Below are positions 1-11,460 of a stretch of 64,000 bases of DNA, in pieces; the stretch's first letter is position 1; each line of letters starts with the position of its first letter. Both the position numbers and the translations under genes were made by a program. The stretch comes from Cordia subcordata (lineage: Eukaryota; Streptophyta; Magnoliopsida; Boraginales; Cordiaceae). Where the stretch lies: positions 5,001-69,000 of the forward strand of contig JAPTOF010000006.1 of assembly GCA_028554755.1 (NCBI GenBank), written 5' to 3'. The notes below the pieces were generated by a model. The model saw nothing but the letters and a program-made list of their open reading frames with translations. It had not been told where the DNA came from and made no database searches.

Positions 1-102
1 ACCCTGAACCTTGGACCCTAAACCCTCGACCCTAAAACCCTCAACCCTCAACCCTAAACCCTAAACCCTAAACCCTAAACCCTAAACCCTAAACCCTAAA
101 AA
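1..102. repeat. Telomere-type (CCCTAAA)n repeat, partly degenerate
   Basis: Copies of the plant telomere heptamer CCCTAAA. They are degenerate over about the first 50 bases and near perfect from about 52 to 100. The C-rich strand is on +, the orientation of a left chromosome end. However, the perfect copies lie on the inner side and the degenerate ones on the outer side, which suits an interstitial tract as well as a chromosome end. The window edge hides what lies to the left. Confidence 0.9.
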
Positions 103-107
103 GTATG

Positions 108-560
108 ATCCCCCTTCAGAGAGTGAGGGGGTGCTTATGGGCACCACTTACAAGTCTTACCTCTTCCTTGCAACCTTAATTGCTCCAGTTTCTCTTTGTT
201 AGATTTGTCTCCCCCTATTTAGGGAAATAATGATGTCATCATTAGGCTTTTGTGAATGGCCGAAGCTAAACCCTTGGGCTTCAGCCATCCAAGTGATAGC
301 TAAACAAAGGGTCCGAAGCGCTACCATATAGCTTTGGCCATAATTAACACCATCTATGACATTGGTCGCAGCGTACCCTTCTTGTTTCGTCTAAAAAGTC
401 CTTAGCTGATGGAATTGGCCGAAGCCCCTTACACATAGTGCGACTATGAGGAAGAAGGCTGCTAAACACCGACCAAAGCAATCCCCCTAATATTCGGCCT
501 TGATCGCAGGATCGAACTCTCGTCAAGTGACCTTCAAATTTGTATTTGCATGCGGTATTT
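108..560. mobile_element. LTR-like retroelement fragment, same family as 27120-27960
   Basis: There is no credible gene here. The sequence repeatedly carries GGCCGAAGC-type words. By eye it shares a run of similar blocks with 27400-27900 in the same order and orientation: a ccttaattgctc block, a tttgtctcc/tttatctcctccc block, a gggaaat-atgatg block, then a GGCCGAAGC block. I infer a diverged LTR or LTR-adjacent fragment of the gypsy-like family whose gag remnant lies near 24 kb. Boundaries are approximate. Confidence 0.5.
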
Positions 561-2379
561 TCATTTATTGGCCTTAATCTCTCTTTACCTGCTTCGCACG
601 CACATATGTATTCCATTTCACATATTTGAGATCTCTTGCAGACCTTCTTGGCCTTCCATAGCATTTGTTCAAACACAATGTCAATGATAATGTCCATGTT
701 TAATTTGTTGTTGCTCTATCAGTTTTTTCCTCTATTTCCTTCCAGAGTCAAGTGTGGACATGCAAAAGAAATTCAGAAAGAGAAATTTATATATCACGTA
801 TTTAAAGTTATATTGAGGAGATTCATTGCCATTGAGGATCACCAAATGCCATCCTAATGAATCCAAACTTTCTGCGTTCATCTATCTTCTCCACTGTTCA
901 AGAGGATCCTTTAGCACATTTAATTTCTACTCCAGGCATTTGTTGATGCTCACTTATAATGTTTTTTTCATATGTCATGTTTGTTATGTTGGTGGTAAGA
1001 TTTAACTGGTAACTTGGGAAAATAAAATCTTTTCCAGTCTCTTGTTCTAGTGGAGTTCATTGGAATGGGTGCAAAGCTGAGGCTCTTTTAATTTTCATGA
1101 AATCGCTTTCATTTTCTTTATAAAGACCGCAACCTCATTTAACATGTGACATTTATATATTCGCTCAGCCACTAGCCTCTTTATATATGTTTGTGTACGT
1201 GTGTGCCTGTGAAAGAGTATACATGATTACAAATTGAATTGTTGAGGGTCTTTTGTTCCTTTCTGTATACTAGGTTCGCAATCTCTTTTGCTCTGCTTTG
1301 AGGAAATGATATAAGATGCATATGGATATGCTTTGAGGCCTTTACAAATAACTGAGATTCATGAGTTAGAGGCGATAGTTCCTTTATACTATTCATACAA
1401 TAACCATTTGAAAATATTTCTACCATGCATACAATAACCATTTGGATTCTATATCCATATAGATTATGATTATCTAAGAAATATGATGCATTACAATTTG
1501 GACATGTATTAGTTGGACTAATATGATAACTATGCCACGAGTTCAACTTTTTTCGTTTCTTTTGGTATGTTAGAAATTGAAGTATGAAAAAAATAGAAAT
1601 ATAGGCATGAAGAGTGGGTGGCATGGTAAGGGTGAGTTGGACTCACCAAGTAACTATTTCATGCTTCAGAGTTGGTGTCCGATGCCTATTAGGCTGCATA
1701 CAAGGAATACAATGGATGGTTAAGTAACCAAATAATGGTTGTTGAAGACTATATTTGTATTTTCAATTTTAAAATACGCAAAAATTATTACATAAAATAT
1801 AAAAATTAGCTAAAAACGTTAAAACCATGCATGCACGGGTATAATCTAGTTATTTTAATGTCAAAGGTCTAATGCAAAGTAACCCATTTGTTTTTAAGAG
1901 TTTTTTCAATAATTATTTTACTTAATTTTTAAAAAAAAGACTAAAGCTCTAAAAAGAAAATGTATCCAAACAAACTCTTGCACAAATCTGGCTAGGTAAC
2001 CACTGGCATTGTGTATGTAGGAAGGAAAAGTATAAGAAAAGTAGGAAAAGTATTTCCTACTTTTTTGGGCCAAGTTTTCCCACTTCTATTTGCGATTTTG
2101 ATCTCTTCCATTAATCAAATCAAAGATTTTCTCACTTCACATATCTGTAATAAAAATACGCATTAGAGAAGAGAGAGAATTTTCGTTTTTTAATTCAAAG
2201 AGAGAGAATCAGGCAACCAAATCATTTTCTTTCTTTTTTCCCCCTGTTGTTACTTTGGACTGTTTATTTTTTGCATGCGTTTGGTTATACGTTAATTGAT
2301 TGATTGATTATTTGAAATCACTGATAAAGCCCAATTCGAGGAATCGATTGATGTTTGGTAGTTTTTGTCCTCGTCGCCG
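561..2379. other. Intergenic DNA and 5' region of the AIPP2-like gene
   Basis: No ORF here resembles a known protein, and codon use in the short ORFs looks random. The stretch is AT-rich, with a Helitron-like 3' terminus near 1846-1849. From about 2160 to 2379 it holds GA-rich runs (gagagagaat twice), typical of a plant 5' leader just upstream of the start codon at 2380. No TATA box could be assigned with confidence. Confidence 0.5.
1820..1850 (+). mobile_element. Degenerate Helitron-like 3' terminus
   Basis: A near-palindrome around CATGCATGCACGG is followed by six bases and then CTAG (1846-1849), with T next. This is the arrangement of Helitron 3' ends (short hairpin, then CTRR, inserted before T). 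It resembles the clearer terminus at 61056. No matching 5' TC end was found, so this may be a truncated copy. Confidence 0.35.
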
Positions 2380-5300
2380 ATGTCTTCCCGGAAGAACCGT
2401 GCCCTTGCAGACCTCTACAGTATTACTCCTACTCTTCTGAAACCGCAGGCATGCATCTTTTTTCTTTTCTTTCTATTTTCCCCAATTTTCATATCATTAG
2501 GGTTTCTTTTGTTGCTTTAATTGTTGCTACTGAATTATTTTCCGTTTTCCTAATGGGTATTATTTATTGGTTTGCTAAAGTTTCTGCCTCTATTAGTTCC
2601 TGCTGGTAGTTTCATCATGGACTCTTTGAGGTTGGGGTTCTGTTTGCCTCTTCGGCAATCTCTCTTCTCTGTGTGTAGCCTTCCTCTGTTCTTACCTCTC
2701 TCTCGGCATATATACAAGAACAGATTCACCTATTCACGACTTGGCAAATTGTAACAAATTGGTGGCGGATAGCATTTCATTTGCAGTGTCTTTCACATCC
2801 TATAATGCTAAGATTAGATTTAGTCATAATGGATTACTGTTTTGTTTAGTGATGCTTCCGAATCCTGCAACTGGTGTCCTTTATTGCCCTCATTTTGCTT
2901 CTCACGCTTTTTAGATTACCCCGTCCTGAGTGGAAGCTGTTGGATGGAAGGACCCTTGCATGAAGCAGACTGTGATTTTCAAGCAAATATGGTGAGATAA
3001 AGAGGGTAATTACATGCCATTATTCTTATCCTTTTCTCTGTTTTTCCCTCCCTTTCTTTGTTCTGGCAGGTGAACACATAGATGATATAGATTATAGAAT
3101 GGATTGTTACTGATGGGAGCCTATGTTATGGTGTCGGGCTCCATTCTTTGTGGTTATTTTTATTGGAATAGTAAAGATGTTTTCACACTACTGTTACAGA
3201 TGTTCTCACACTACTATCAAAGTGTACACTAGTAGAAATTCGTGTAGAATAGCAGGATACAGGTGGAGGAATGACTTCTTAAAGGTGAAACCGAAAGCTA
3301 TTCTTGGTTTGTGCGTGGATGTGAGGTACATTTAATGTCCTAGTTTGGACATGTATGAGTTCTTGTTTGTGTTCCTTGGTTGATTTCTAAAGCAGAAACT
3401 CTTATGTCCTTTGGCATGCTTAACTCATTGTTGTTTATAGTTAGTTTGATTTTAACTTATCTCTAAGTGGTGCAAAGACATCAGAGTGCAGCATAAATTT
3501 CTTCTTTTCAGATTATATTTGTGCTTCTTCTAGTGCGTGTTTGTTCGTATGATATAAATATCAGCTTCCATGTGAATTGCAGCCCCGTTAACTGGTCGTC
3601 ATGCCTTTTCAGGCATTATCTCCAGTTGATCAAGAATTTGGTACTTGTTCCAAGAACCATACTGTCGCTGTGACGTTGAAGTCTGGGAAGTGTAACGTGT
3701 GTTCCCCTTGTTCATCTTGTTTGCTTATCCAACAGGGTCTCATGGGATCAACACTCGACGAAAATACTGGAGAAACCAGTCTGGAGAATGCCTTGAGTTG
3801 CTCTGTGAATGATGTTCCAACCACGGACAAGAGTGCGAGAGGTGAAATGGGACAGCTTCCTGAAATAAGCAACGGATTCAGTGGGAATTCCAGTTGTGAT
3901 TCTTTTCCAGAAAATGCAAAATGGAAAACTAGTTCCAGCATTCCTGATGTGTCTGCTGCATCTGGGGATGTGTCTTTGCTTCAAAAGGTTGACTGCTCAA
4001 GAGGATCAGATGCCCTTGATGATAACATGGCATGTGCCATTAGCACTAAGAAAAACAGCAGATCATCCAAATTCATTGATAGGGATGGAGATGGTATAAG
4101 CCTGCAATCTTGTCCTGCTTCCACCAATAGTCTAGTTCCTGAGGGACATGCAAAAGCACCTTATGAATGTATTTCTTTGGGTTGTATAGATAAAAAATCT
4201 GCTGCTGAAGTTATTCAGGAGTCATCTGGTTGGCAGGGCAGACCTGGTGAGGTATCCCTGGGGAAGGTGCTTCCTTCTACCAGTTCAGCTAATGATTTAT
4301 CATCACAAACTACGGTCTTGACGGAGATTCAGTCCCCAAAGAACAACAAGGATCCTGATCACTTAACAGAAGAAGGCAAATCAATCTTGCTGGTGCAAGA
4401 GTTAAATGTGTTAGAGAAAAATGCATGCTTTCCTCTCCAGGGGAAGCTGTTGGAATTTCGAGATGAACATTTGAATCCGATGACTAAAGAGGGAGTATGT
4501 GATCTTCCACATTGTGATCCACCTGCTGATGCTTTGAGAGAAGAGAACGAAGATGTTGGTAGATCAAAGAAGTCATCTGTCTTGCCCGACACAAGGGATT
4601 CTTTTCAGTCCCATCTGATGGATGACAATGATGACTCTGAAATTGTAGAACAGGATGTAAGTTTTGATGCTTTTTTTGGCTTGTTTTGCATTCAAGCAAT
4701 TGTAAGACTTGTTAGCTTAGGATCTTCAATAAATTAACTAGATCTGCTTAGTGATCTTCTTCAAAGCCACCCATTTCATGTGTCAAATATCTTCCACAGA
4801 GAAAATTTTTCACGTTGCTGATCTTGAATGATAACTTGTGTGGTAATTTGCTAACTTATGTACGAATTTTAAGACACTGTAAAAAGGAACATTCAGGCAC
4901 TTATCTGTATGGTATTAAGTATTGATTTTCGTGTTTTTACTTTCCATTTTCGCCGTAGTCTTTTGCCCCACAATGCATAGATTGATTTGTAAAGCAGAGT
5001 GAAATAATATTGGTTATTAATGGTGCAACCACTAAGCAGGAATTTTGTCTGCGAACAGGTTAAAGTTTGTGATATCTGTGGGGATGCAGGCCGGGAGGAT
5101 TTACTTGCTATATGTTGTACGTGTAGTGATGGGGCGGAGCACACGTATGTCTTATTATGATACTTTCTGTCTTACTCTTGGTTATGTATATCTGCTGCTT
5201 AGTGATACCAAGTTTCTTGTCATACTCATCAACTTTTGAAATCGTTGATACCTCATTTTTCAGCTATTGCATGCAAGAAATGCTGCATAAGGTTCCAGAA

Positions 5301-8300
5301 GGTGACTGGATGTGTGAAGAATGCAGGTATGATGAGGAAATGAAGAATCAGAGACAAGAAAATATGGCCCGAGCAGATGGAAATGAAAAATATTCTTCTT
5401 CTACAAACTCAATTGGTGGAAATTCAAATGTTTCCCTGACACTGGAGGAGAAATGTGCTGATGAGATTGATAGAGTCAGTAAAGACCATTCACACATGAA
5501 AATTCTGGGGAAGAGACTTAGAGATGATGTGGAACTGTCATCTTCTGCAAAAAAGGAAGCCATTGAGCCAAGTATGGGATCACCAAAGGAATCAAGTCCC
5601 ACCAGTGTGGCTTCACTTTCTCGTGATATTTCATTCAAGTACATGGAGAAGGGGAAAGAAAAGCTCTTACATCAGTCCCCATCTGTTGCTCTTGTGGCAA
5701 GTGATGATGGTGAATCAGTCTGCCCTCTTGCTATGGGTCCGCTGATGCAGACTACTCGAGGTAATCTTTTTCAAATGTTCCTGTCCATTATATCTTACCT
5801 GGAGGTTCTTTGAAGTCCCAGGTTGCTGATATGAACCAATGTCAAGCATGATATGTGAGTATTATGTTATCCAAGGTGGAATCAATTAAAAGATTTCTAG
5901 GCATGCATGCAGGTACTTTCTTGAAGTCAAATTCCTTCAGTTCTTCGAACGCAAAGCCTAAAGTCAAACTTGTTGATGACGTTGTTCCTCCAAAGCAGAA
6001 AATAGCTAGAGAACCTTCTACCGTTGATTTAAAAGAGGGAACTGGAAAATCATTAGGCAAATCTATTTCATTCAGAACTATGAGTCCAGCACGTGCTGCC
6101 ACTGGTGAAGCTAAAGTGAAGATGTTTTCTCCAAGTTTTTCTCATAGCCAGGATAATAAAGGATCTAAACATATGAAAACGAGAAGTTTATTGGAGAGGA
6201 AAAGTTCTTTTAGATCTGAAAGACCCTTTGTTAATTCACCTAGGATTGGGTCTGTGATTTCAATTTCAAAAGGTGACCAGAAACCAGCTGGTTGGGTTGA
6301 AAATGCACTTTCTTCAATAAGCAACATCCGTCAACTAAAAGCAGTGCAATCTGACAGCAAATTATCTGCAGCACCAAAACCATCTGCTCTTCCTTCCCAT
6401 AGGAGCTCAGATAAATCCATTGCTGTAGGTATGATTGAGATTCTACCTTGAGACGGCACGTTGTATATATTGTTGTCCATTATGCATTCTTTTATCATTG
6501 TTTCTTCTTGCTTGGAAATGATTTTCCTATTTAGTTTCTTCAGGGGAAGCTAAGAGGCAGTTGGCATCGGCTAATGGATGTAGAAGTTCTGAACAAAAGC
6601 CTAGTCAACCATCATCAATCTCCTATGTTACTGAGAAGCCTGCTTGTAATTCTAAGGCAATTCTACCTGATGGAACACTTCGCCCGAGGGAATCAGCTAA
6701 TTTTGGTGAGAAAATGTGGGATGGCAGTCGCTTTAAGCAGAATGTTGCTGTTGGAGGAAGAATTGATATATGTCAGAAATGTGAAGGAGCTGGTCATTTG
6801 ACACAATTTTGCACAGTGGAAGGTACTTCTGATCTTTGTGCTGCAAAAAGCTCAAGGGGTGTAGTGAATGGCAGTAATGATCTGAAAGCTGCAATTGAGG
6901 CTGCCAGACTCAGAAAACCTGGCATAGGCCAGCAACATAGAGTTCCTGATCAATCCAATTGTTTGTCACTAGCAAGCAAGAATTGTGAAGTAGCATATCT
7001 AGACCAATCATCATGTTCAAGCATCTGGAAAAATGCGTCTGCTGGGGAGTTGAATGGGGGACATACTGCTCCATGGTACTCCACTGACTTGTGCAGACAG
7101 ACAGCTATTGACAATTCAAAGCAGTGCACAATGGAAACTTCTACCGTCAGAACAGGAGATGGAGGTCTTGTCCCATTTGATGGAAAGGCCAATGTAGGAG
7201 ACTTGTCCTCTTATTCCCCAGCAATATCTGCTTTTTGGAAATTGTTGGCTATTCCAGAGCAGGAATCTATTTGGCAGTATGATTTCCACCTTTTGCTATG
7301 AGTTCAGTTTTTTTTAAAAGATTTGTAGAGTTTTTTCATGAATCAAACTAATTAAGCTTCAAAAAAGTGGTTTCCCTCATACGTTTTCCTGTTATGCAGA
7401 GGAAATTTTGAGGTTCACAGAACTATGGAAGTTGAGCTATTTGATGGAATTCAAGCTCATTTATCAACTTGTGTATCACCTAAAGTTCTTAGGGTGGTGA
7501 ATACGTTACCCCAAAAAATTGTATTAAATGAGGTACCTCGCTTGAGTACATGGCCTATACAGTTTCAGGAGTTTGGTGTTAAGGAAGATAATATAGCTCT
7601 CTACTTTTTCGCCAAGGACATTGTCAGGTGGATTCTCTTTCTCTTCTATATTTCTTGGTTTTATCTATTATGCTGTCCAGCATATTTTGAGTTATTGATG
7701 AATGATTTACCTTTATATTTTTAGTTTTTGAAGAATGGTTTACCTTACAACTTGTTTTATTCTTCCATTGGAAAACCTGTTGCTCATGAGACAGCTCTGA
7801 GAAGAGCTACAAGAATTTGTTGGCGAAGATGGTAAAAGATGACCTAGCTCTGAAAGGAAATGTTGACGGTGTCGAACTCTTGATATTCCCATCAGCTCAG
7901 CTTCCTGAGAAATCCCAGCGTAAGAACCATCAAATTACCATTCCTTATTACATCTTTTTGTTTGATGACTGCAAAACTCTTCCTGTGCTTGTGCCACTTA
8001 ATAACATCTTTTGCCTCAAGTTTTGATTGCTTTAGCTTTAATAATTTTTTTTTAACACTCTTTTATGTCTTTATTTGTAGTAGTCACATTAGCATCTGAA
8101 TATGCGCACGAGTATCTCATTTATTTCTAATTTATAGTAGTTACATTAACATCTGAATATGCAAAGTAGTGTCTCATTTAATATTAATCTTAAAGTAAGA
8201 AACACATGACTTAAACCTTAATAAGTGTAAGAAAGCACTTAAGATGAAAGGTTAGAAATTCTTCCTCAAAGATTAATATTAGTATCTATTCAGAGTCGTC

Positions 8301-10427
8301 ATCTATTTCAGGTCATGGTTTCCTTGGTGATGATTTGTGCTAGTAAAATTCTGTCTTACTTTAAGTGATAAGGACAAGATTGGTCTTTCCTTTTTCTTAT
8401 TAGTTAGTACCACATATAAAATTAATTTACACTTTAGTCTGTGTTGCTAATCTTTCTTCATATTGGTCCTAGGATGGAATATGTTGTTCTTCTTATGGGG
8501 TGTTTTCAGAGGGAAGAAGACAAGTTGCTCGCAACAAATGTCTGGCTCCCCCAAACAACTGTTTGCACTAGGAGATATCCCCACAGCTATCATGTCCTTG
8601 CCTGAGAATATATGTTCAGTTGGGCCTATAAACAAAGATTTCTCATCTGCTGCTGCTGCAATAGTAGCTGAAGTACCTGCTTCAACAGATGGAGATGGTG
8701 CTCGCGGAATACCTTCACTAACTCAAGTAGGGGCCAATCAGCAAATAAATGCGGGCCAGCAGGATGGTAGAGTGGATTCCAATTGCTCATCTACTCCACA
8801 GAGTAGCAGCACGAATTCATGCGAAGAACTTAGATGCACCGGTACTCCTCTGGTAATGCTTATTCCTCATTTGCATGTGCGTAGCTCATAAAGCCAAATT
8901 TCCTCCTCACTGGTGGAATGTGGTTGGTTTCTTTATCATGTCTCACTCTTGTGGGGAGTAAACTTATCTAGGCCCAAGTTGTTCACCTTTATTCTTTTTA
9001 TGACGAGAAGAGATCTCTAAATTGATTACGATATAAACTTGTGGTTATTGTTAAGCAGATGGACCTACTTGTGGACTGTTCAAATTTTAATTTTAGTTCT
9101 GTAGACAGCAAACAGATTATGTAAACCTCCTTCCATTCTGAATTGGATGGTCTAGGTGCAAAGTTTTTAGGGAAGCCTGAAAACGAAATGTTTTTAGGAT
9201 AAGTGGGGTTTAATTGTGTCATTGTAAACTTTTTATGAATGTGAAAATTTGACCATTTGAAAGTGGGAAATTTGGAGACTGTTGGGTTGTTGTATGGTGT
9301 GTTCATTCTGTTTACATAGTTATGCTTTTACACCACTTTCTCCCAAATACACATTCAATAAAGGTCTCTCGTGCTGGACTTAATTATAATATTTTAATAT
9401 GTGGGTGAATACTCTCGTGCAGGAAAGAGGTGCTCATTCAAATGGCAAATCTGAGATTCAAGAAGTCCAGGGTTCTGTTCAAGAACCTCAGAGAACAGTT
9501 TCAACTGGAAGTGAACATTTGACTGTGCAATGGGACACGTCACCTGGTGCACCTGAGTTGGTATCTTCAGGAAGCATAGCTGAAGCAATTGTGTTGGATA
9601 AGATGACTAATATTATATATCAAGTGAATCATAGAAAGGATCTTAGAGATGAAACAGCAGAAATAGCTCGTCTGGGAGTAGATGCCACAGCCAGAGAACC
9701 AATAATGAAGGATCCCAATAGGAGGCACTCGAATGACTCTAAACTTCCTCAAGAAAGTTACGGGATTATTACATCAGATGTTGATTCTGGTGGCACCAGT
9801 CACTCAATAAAAATCAATTCTGATGATAACGATGAGGATGTCATTGTGGTAGGCATAGGCAAAAGGCAGAAGACTGCTTCCAATGGATTGCACGGAATTC
9901 GTGATCAATGTAGGTCCTTGGTTGATAGTTTTGCATTGCCGGGGCATGGCATAGCATCTGGTTCTGATTTTGCAACTATAGGTGCTGAAGCTTGTCATGT
10001 GACTTGCCGCCCAGAATCAGGGAATGCAGCAGAAAGGTATTTCTTCCCTGTTGATCCACATCCTGTGAAGGATATTGAGAGGATTGGTAAGTCCGTGCCC
10101 TGGAAAATGCATTCACTGGAGGATCGGGTCCAGGAGAGGACCCCGAATCTTGAGCTTGCTTTAGGGGCTGATACGAAACTACAAGGAATTCCATCCTTTC
10201 TGGTTGGGGAAGTAGACAAGAAAGTGAGCCATGACCATGATCCAGCGAAGGTGGTGAATGCGGAAGGGGAGGATGATGTAACTGCTTCGCTCTCCCTCTC
10301 TCTTTCATTTCCATTTCCGGAGAAGGAACAGAATCTGGCGTCTGTTCCAAAATCAGATCAGTTAAGGACAGAAAGACGGCATGTTAACAGTTCATTGCTC
10401 CTCTTTGGGGGCATCGGGGACAAGTAA
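2380..10427 (+). CDS. AIPP2: AIPP2/PAIPP2-like PHD-finger chromatin regulator
   Basis: Inferred coding exons: 2380-2448, 2915-2991, 3613-4656, 5059-5144, 5264-5760, 5913-6428, 6544-7276, 7400-7627, 7795-7919, 8473-8852 and 9423-10427; about 1,585 residues. Seen: an N-terminal MSSRKNRALADLY block; a Cys-rich CNVCSPCSSC motif; one C4HC3 PHD finger split across exons 4-5 (CDIC, CCTC, HTYC, WMCEEC); a CCHC knuckle (CQKCEGAGHLTQFC); then a conserved block from WQGNFEVHRT to RWNMLFFLWGVFRG, the SPOC-like region of this family. The C-terminus has a serine/leucine tract and ends LLLFGGIGDK. Known for Arabidopsis AIPP2/PAIPP2: they join the BAH protein AIPP3/BDT1 and the phosphatase CPL2 to repress H3K27me3-marked genes. 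Oddities: exon 1 seems to use a GC donor (CAG/gcatgc), and exon 2 needs one extra base to keep frame (see findings). The start at 2380 follows the family N-terminus; the alternative is ATG 3601. Confidence 0.85.
8085..8175 (+). repeat. Imperfect tandem duplication in an intron
   Basis: The word around cacattagcatctgaatatg recurs about 66 bases downstream as acattaacatctgaatatgc, each followed by a tctcattta word. This is a diverged local duplication inside the intron before exon 10 of the AIPP2-like gene. It has no effect on coding. Confidence 0.6.
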
Positions 10428-10912
10428 GGGGGAAAAAGCATCATCACGGATGAGGGTCTTTTCCATGGTCTTTCCAATGGGATAACATCACATAGTCGAA
10501 TAAATCCGCCTGTTCATAAGCTCAACGGATGAATGTATGATCCTGTTAGATCTTTTTTCTTTTTATAAATAATTTTAGAGTGCATAGTTACGGCTGATTG
10601 TAGATAGAGGATGGTAGCCGGAGATTTTTGGTGGGGCTCAAAAGACTTTGAGGCAAGAGTTGTGCTTATGTTATTGGACTCTCCAGAATGACAAAAGAGT
10701 AGTTAATAGTTATAAATTGAATCACAACCGAAGAGAGATTTGTAAGATAAATCAAATCTGATTGATATTTTGTGTTTATATTATTGCGCCACTCACCTTC
10801 CAATTACAAGGGAAAGAGGCAGCACTTATATTTTCTGCATAAGTGAATCTTTGTATGGAGTAATATTAATGTAAATTAGCTAGGGTTTTTGGGTTTCAAC
10901 TCTGATGATGTA
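10428..10912 (+). other. 3' flank and probable 3' UTR of the AIPP2-like gene
   Basis: AT-rich non-coding sequence follows the TAA at 10425-10427. Several AATAAA-like words occur (tttataaataatttt near 10560, gtaatattaatg near 10860). The poly(A) site cannot be fixed by eye. The large foldback begins directly after this stretch. Confidence 0.4.
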
Positions 10913-11460
10913 AAAAATGCACTTCCATTGTGTGTCACTCTTTAGGGGAGCATCTCCCCGCATTAAAACTTGATAGTGAAACAAGGACCAACGACGATCA
11001 ACTAATAAATGGAACACTGTACAGTTATGAACAAAAACACAGATACTGGAAGGAATCAGGCAATGACGACTATCATCAAGGAGTTTTGGGATCAATTGTA
11101 TACAGATATTGAAGTTAAGAAACTAGTTATAGAATCGGAAGACATTTATAATATTAAAGTATTCTCTTTATTACATGAGTATAAGAAGGATAATAATACG
11201 ATGGATGAGAATACTTTAATATTATAAATGTCTTCCGATTCCATAACTAGTTTCTTAACTTCAATATCGGTATACAATTGATCCCAAAACTCCTTGATAA
11301 TAGTCTCCGTTGCCTGATTCCTTCCAGTATCTGTGTTTTTGTTCATAACTGTACAGTATTCCATTTATTAGTTGATCGTCGTTGGTCCTTGTTTCACTAT
11401 CAAGTTTTAACGCGGGAAGATGCTCCCCTAAAGAGTGACACACAATGACAGTGCATTTTT
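10913..11460. repeat. Long foldback: two 254-bp inverted arms around a 40-base loop
   Basis: The left arm is 10913-11166, the right arm 11207-11460 and the loop 11167-11206. Reading the right arm backwards against the left I count about 12 mismatches and no clear indels, so about 95% identity. The outer ends are aaaaatgcac / gtgcattttt. No target-site duplication was seen. Each arm has short open frames, but the frames mirror each other and match no protein I know, so coding is unlikely. The transcript would form a long hairpin. It could be a foldback MITE or a young inverted duplication that feeds small-RNA production; sequence alone does not decide. Confidence 0.9.

Noticed and set aside
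344..697. 117-codon ORF on the minus strand
   Set aside because: It lies in repeat-family DNA shared with 27 kb, has no domain, and crosses the LTR-like block.
1181..1624. 147-codon ORF on the minus strand
   Set aside because: Composition is random-like and no family is recognised. A homologue in a relative would be needed to revive it.
10930..11443. Mirror-image ORFs in the foldback (peptides starting MCHSLGEHLPALK on both strands)
   Set aside because: They mirror each other only because the DNA is an inverted repeat; two overlapping frames are open in each arm and neither matches a protein family.
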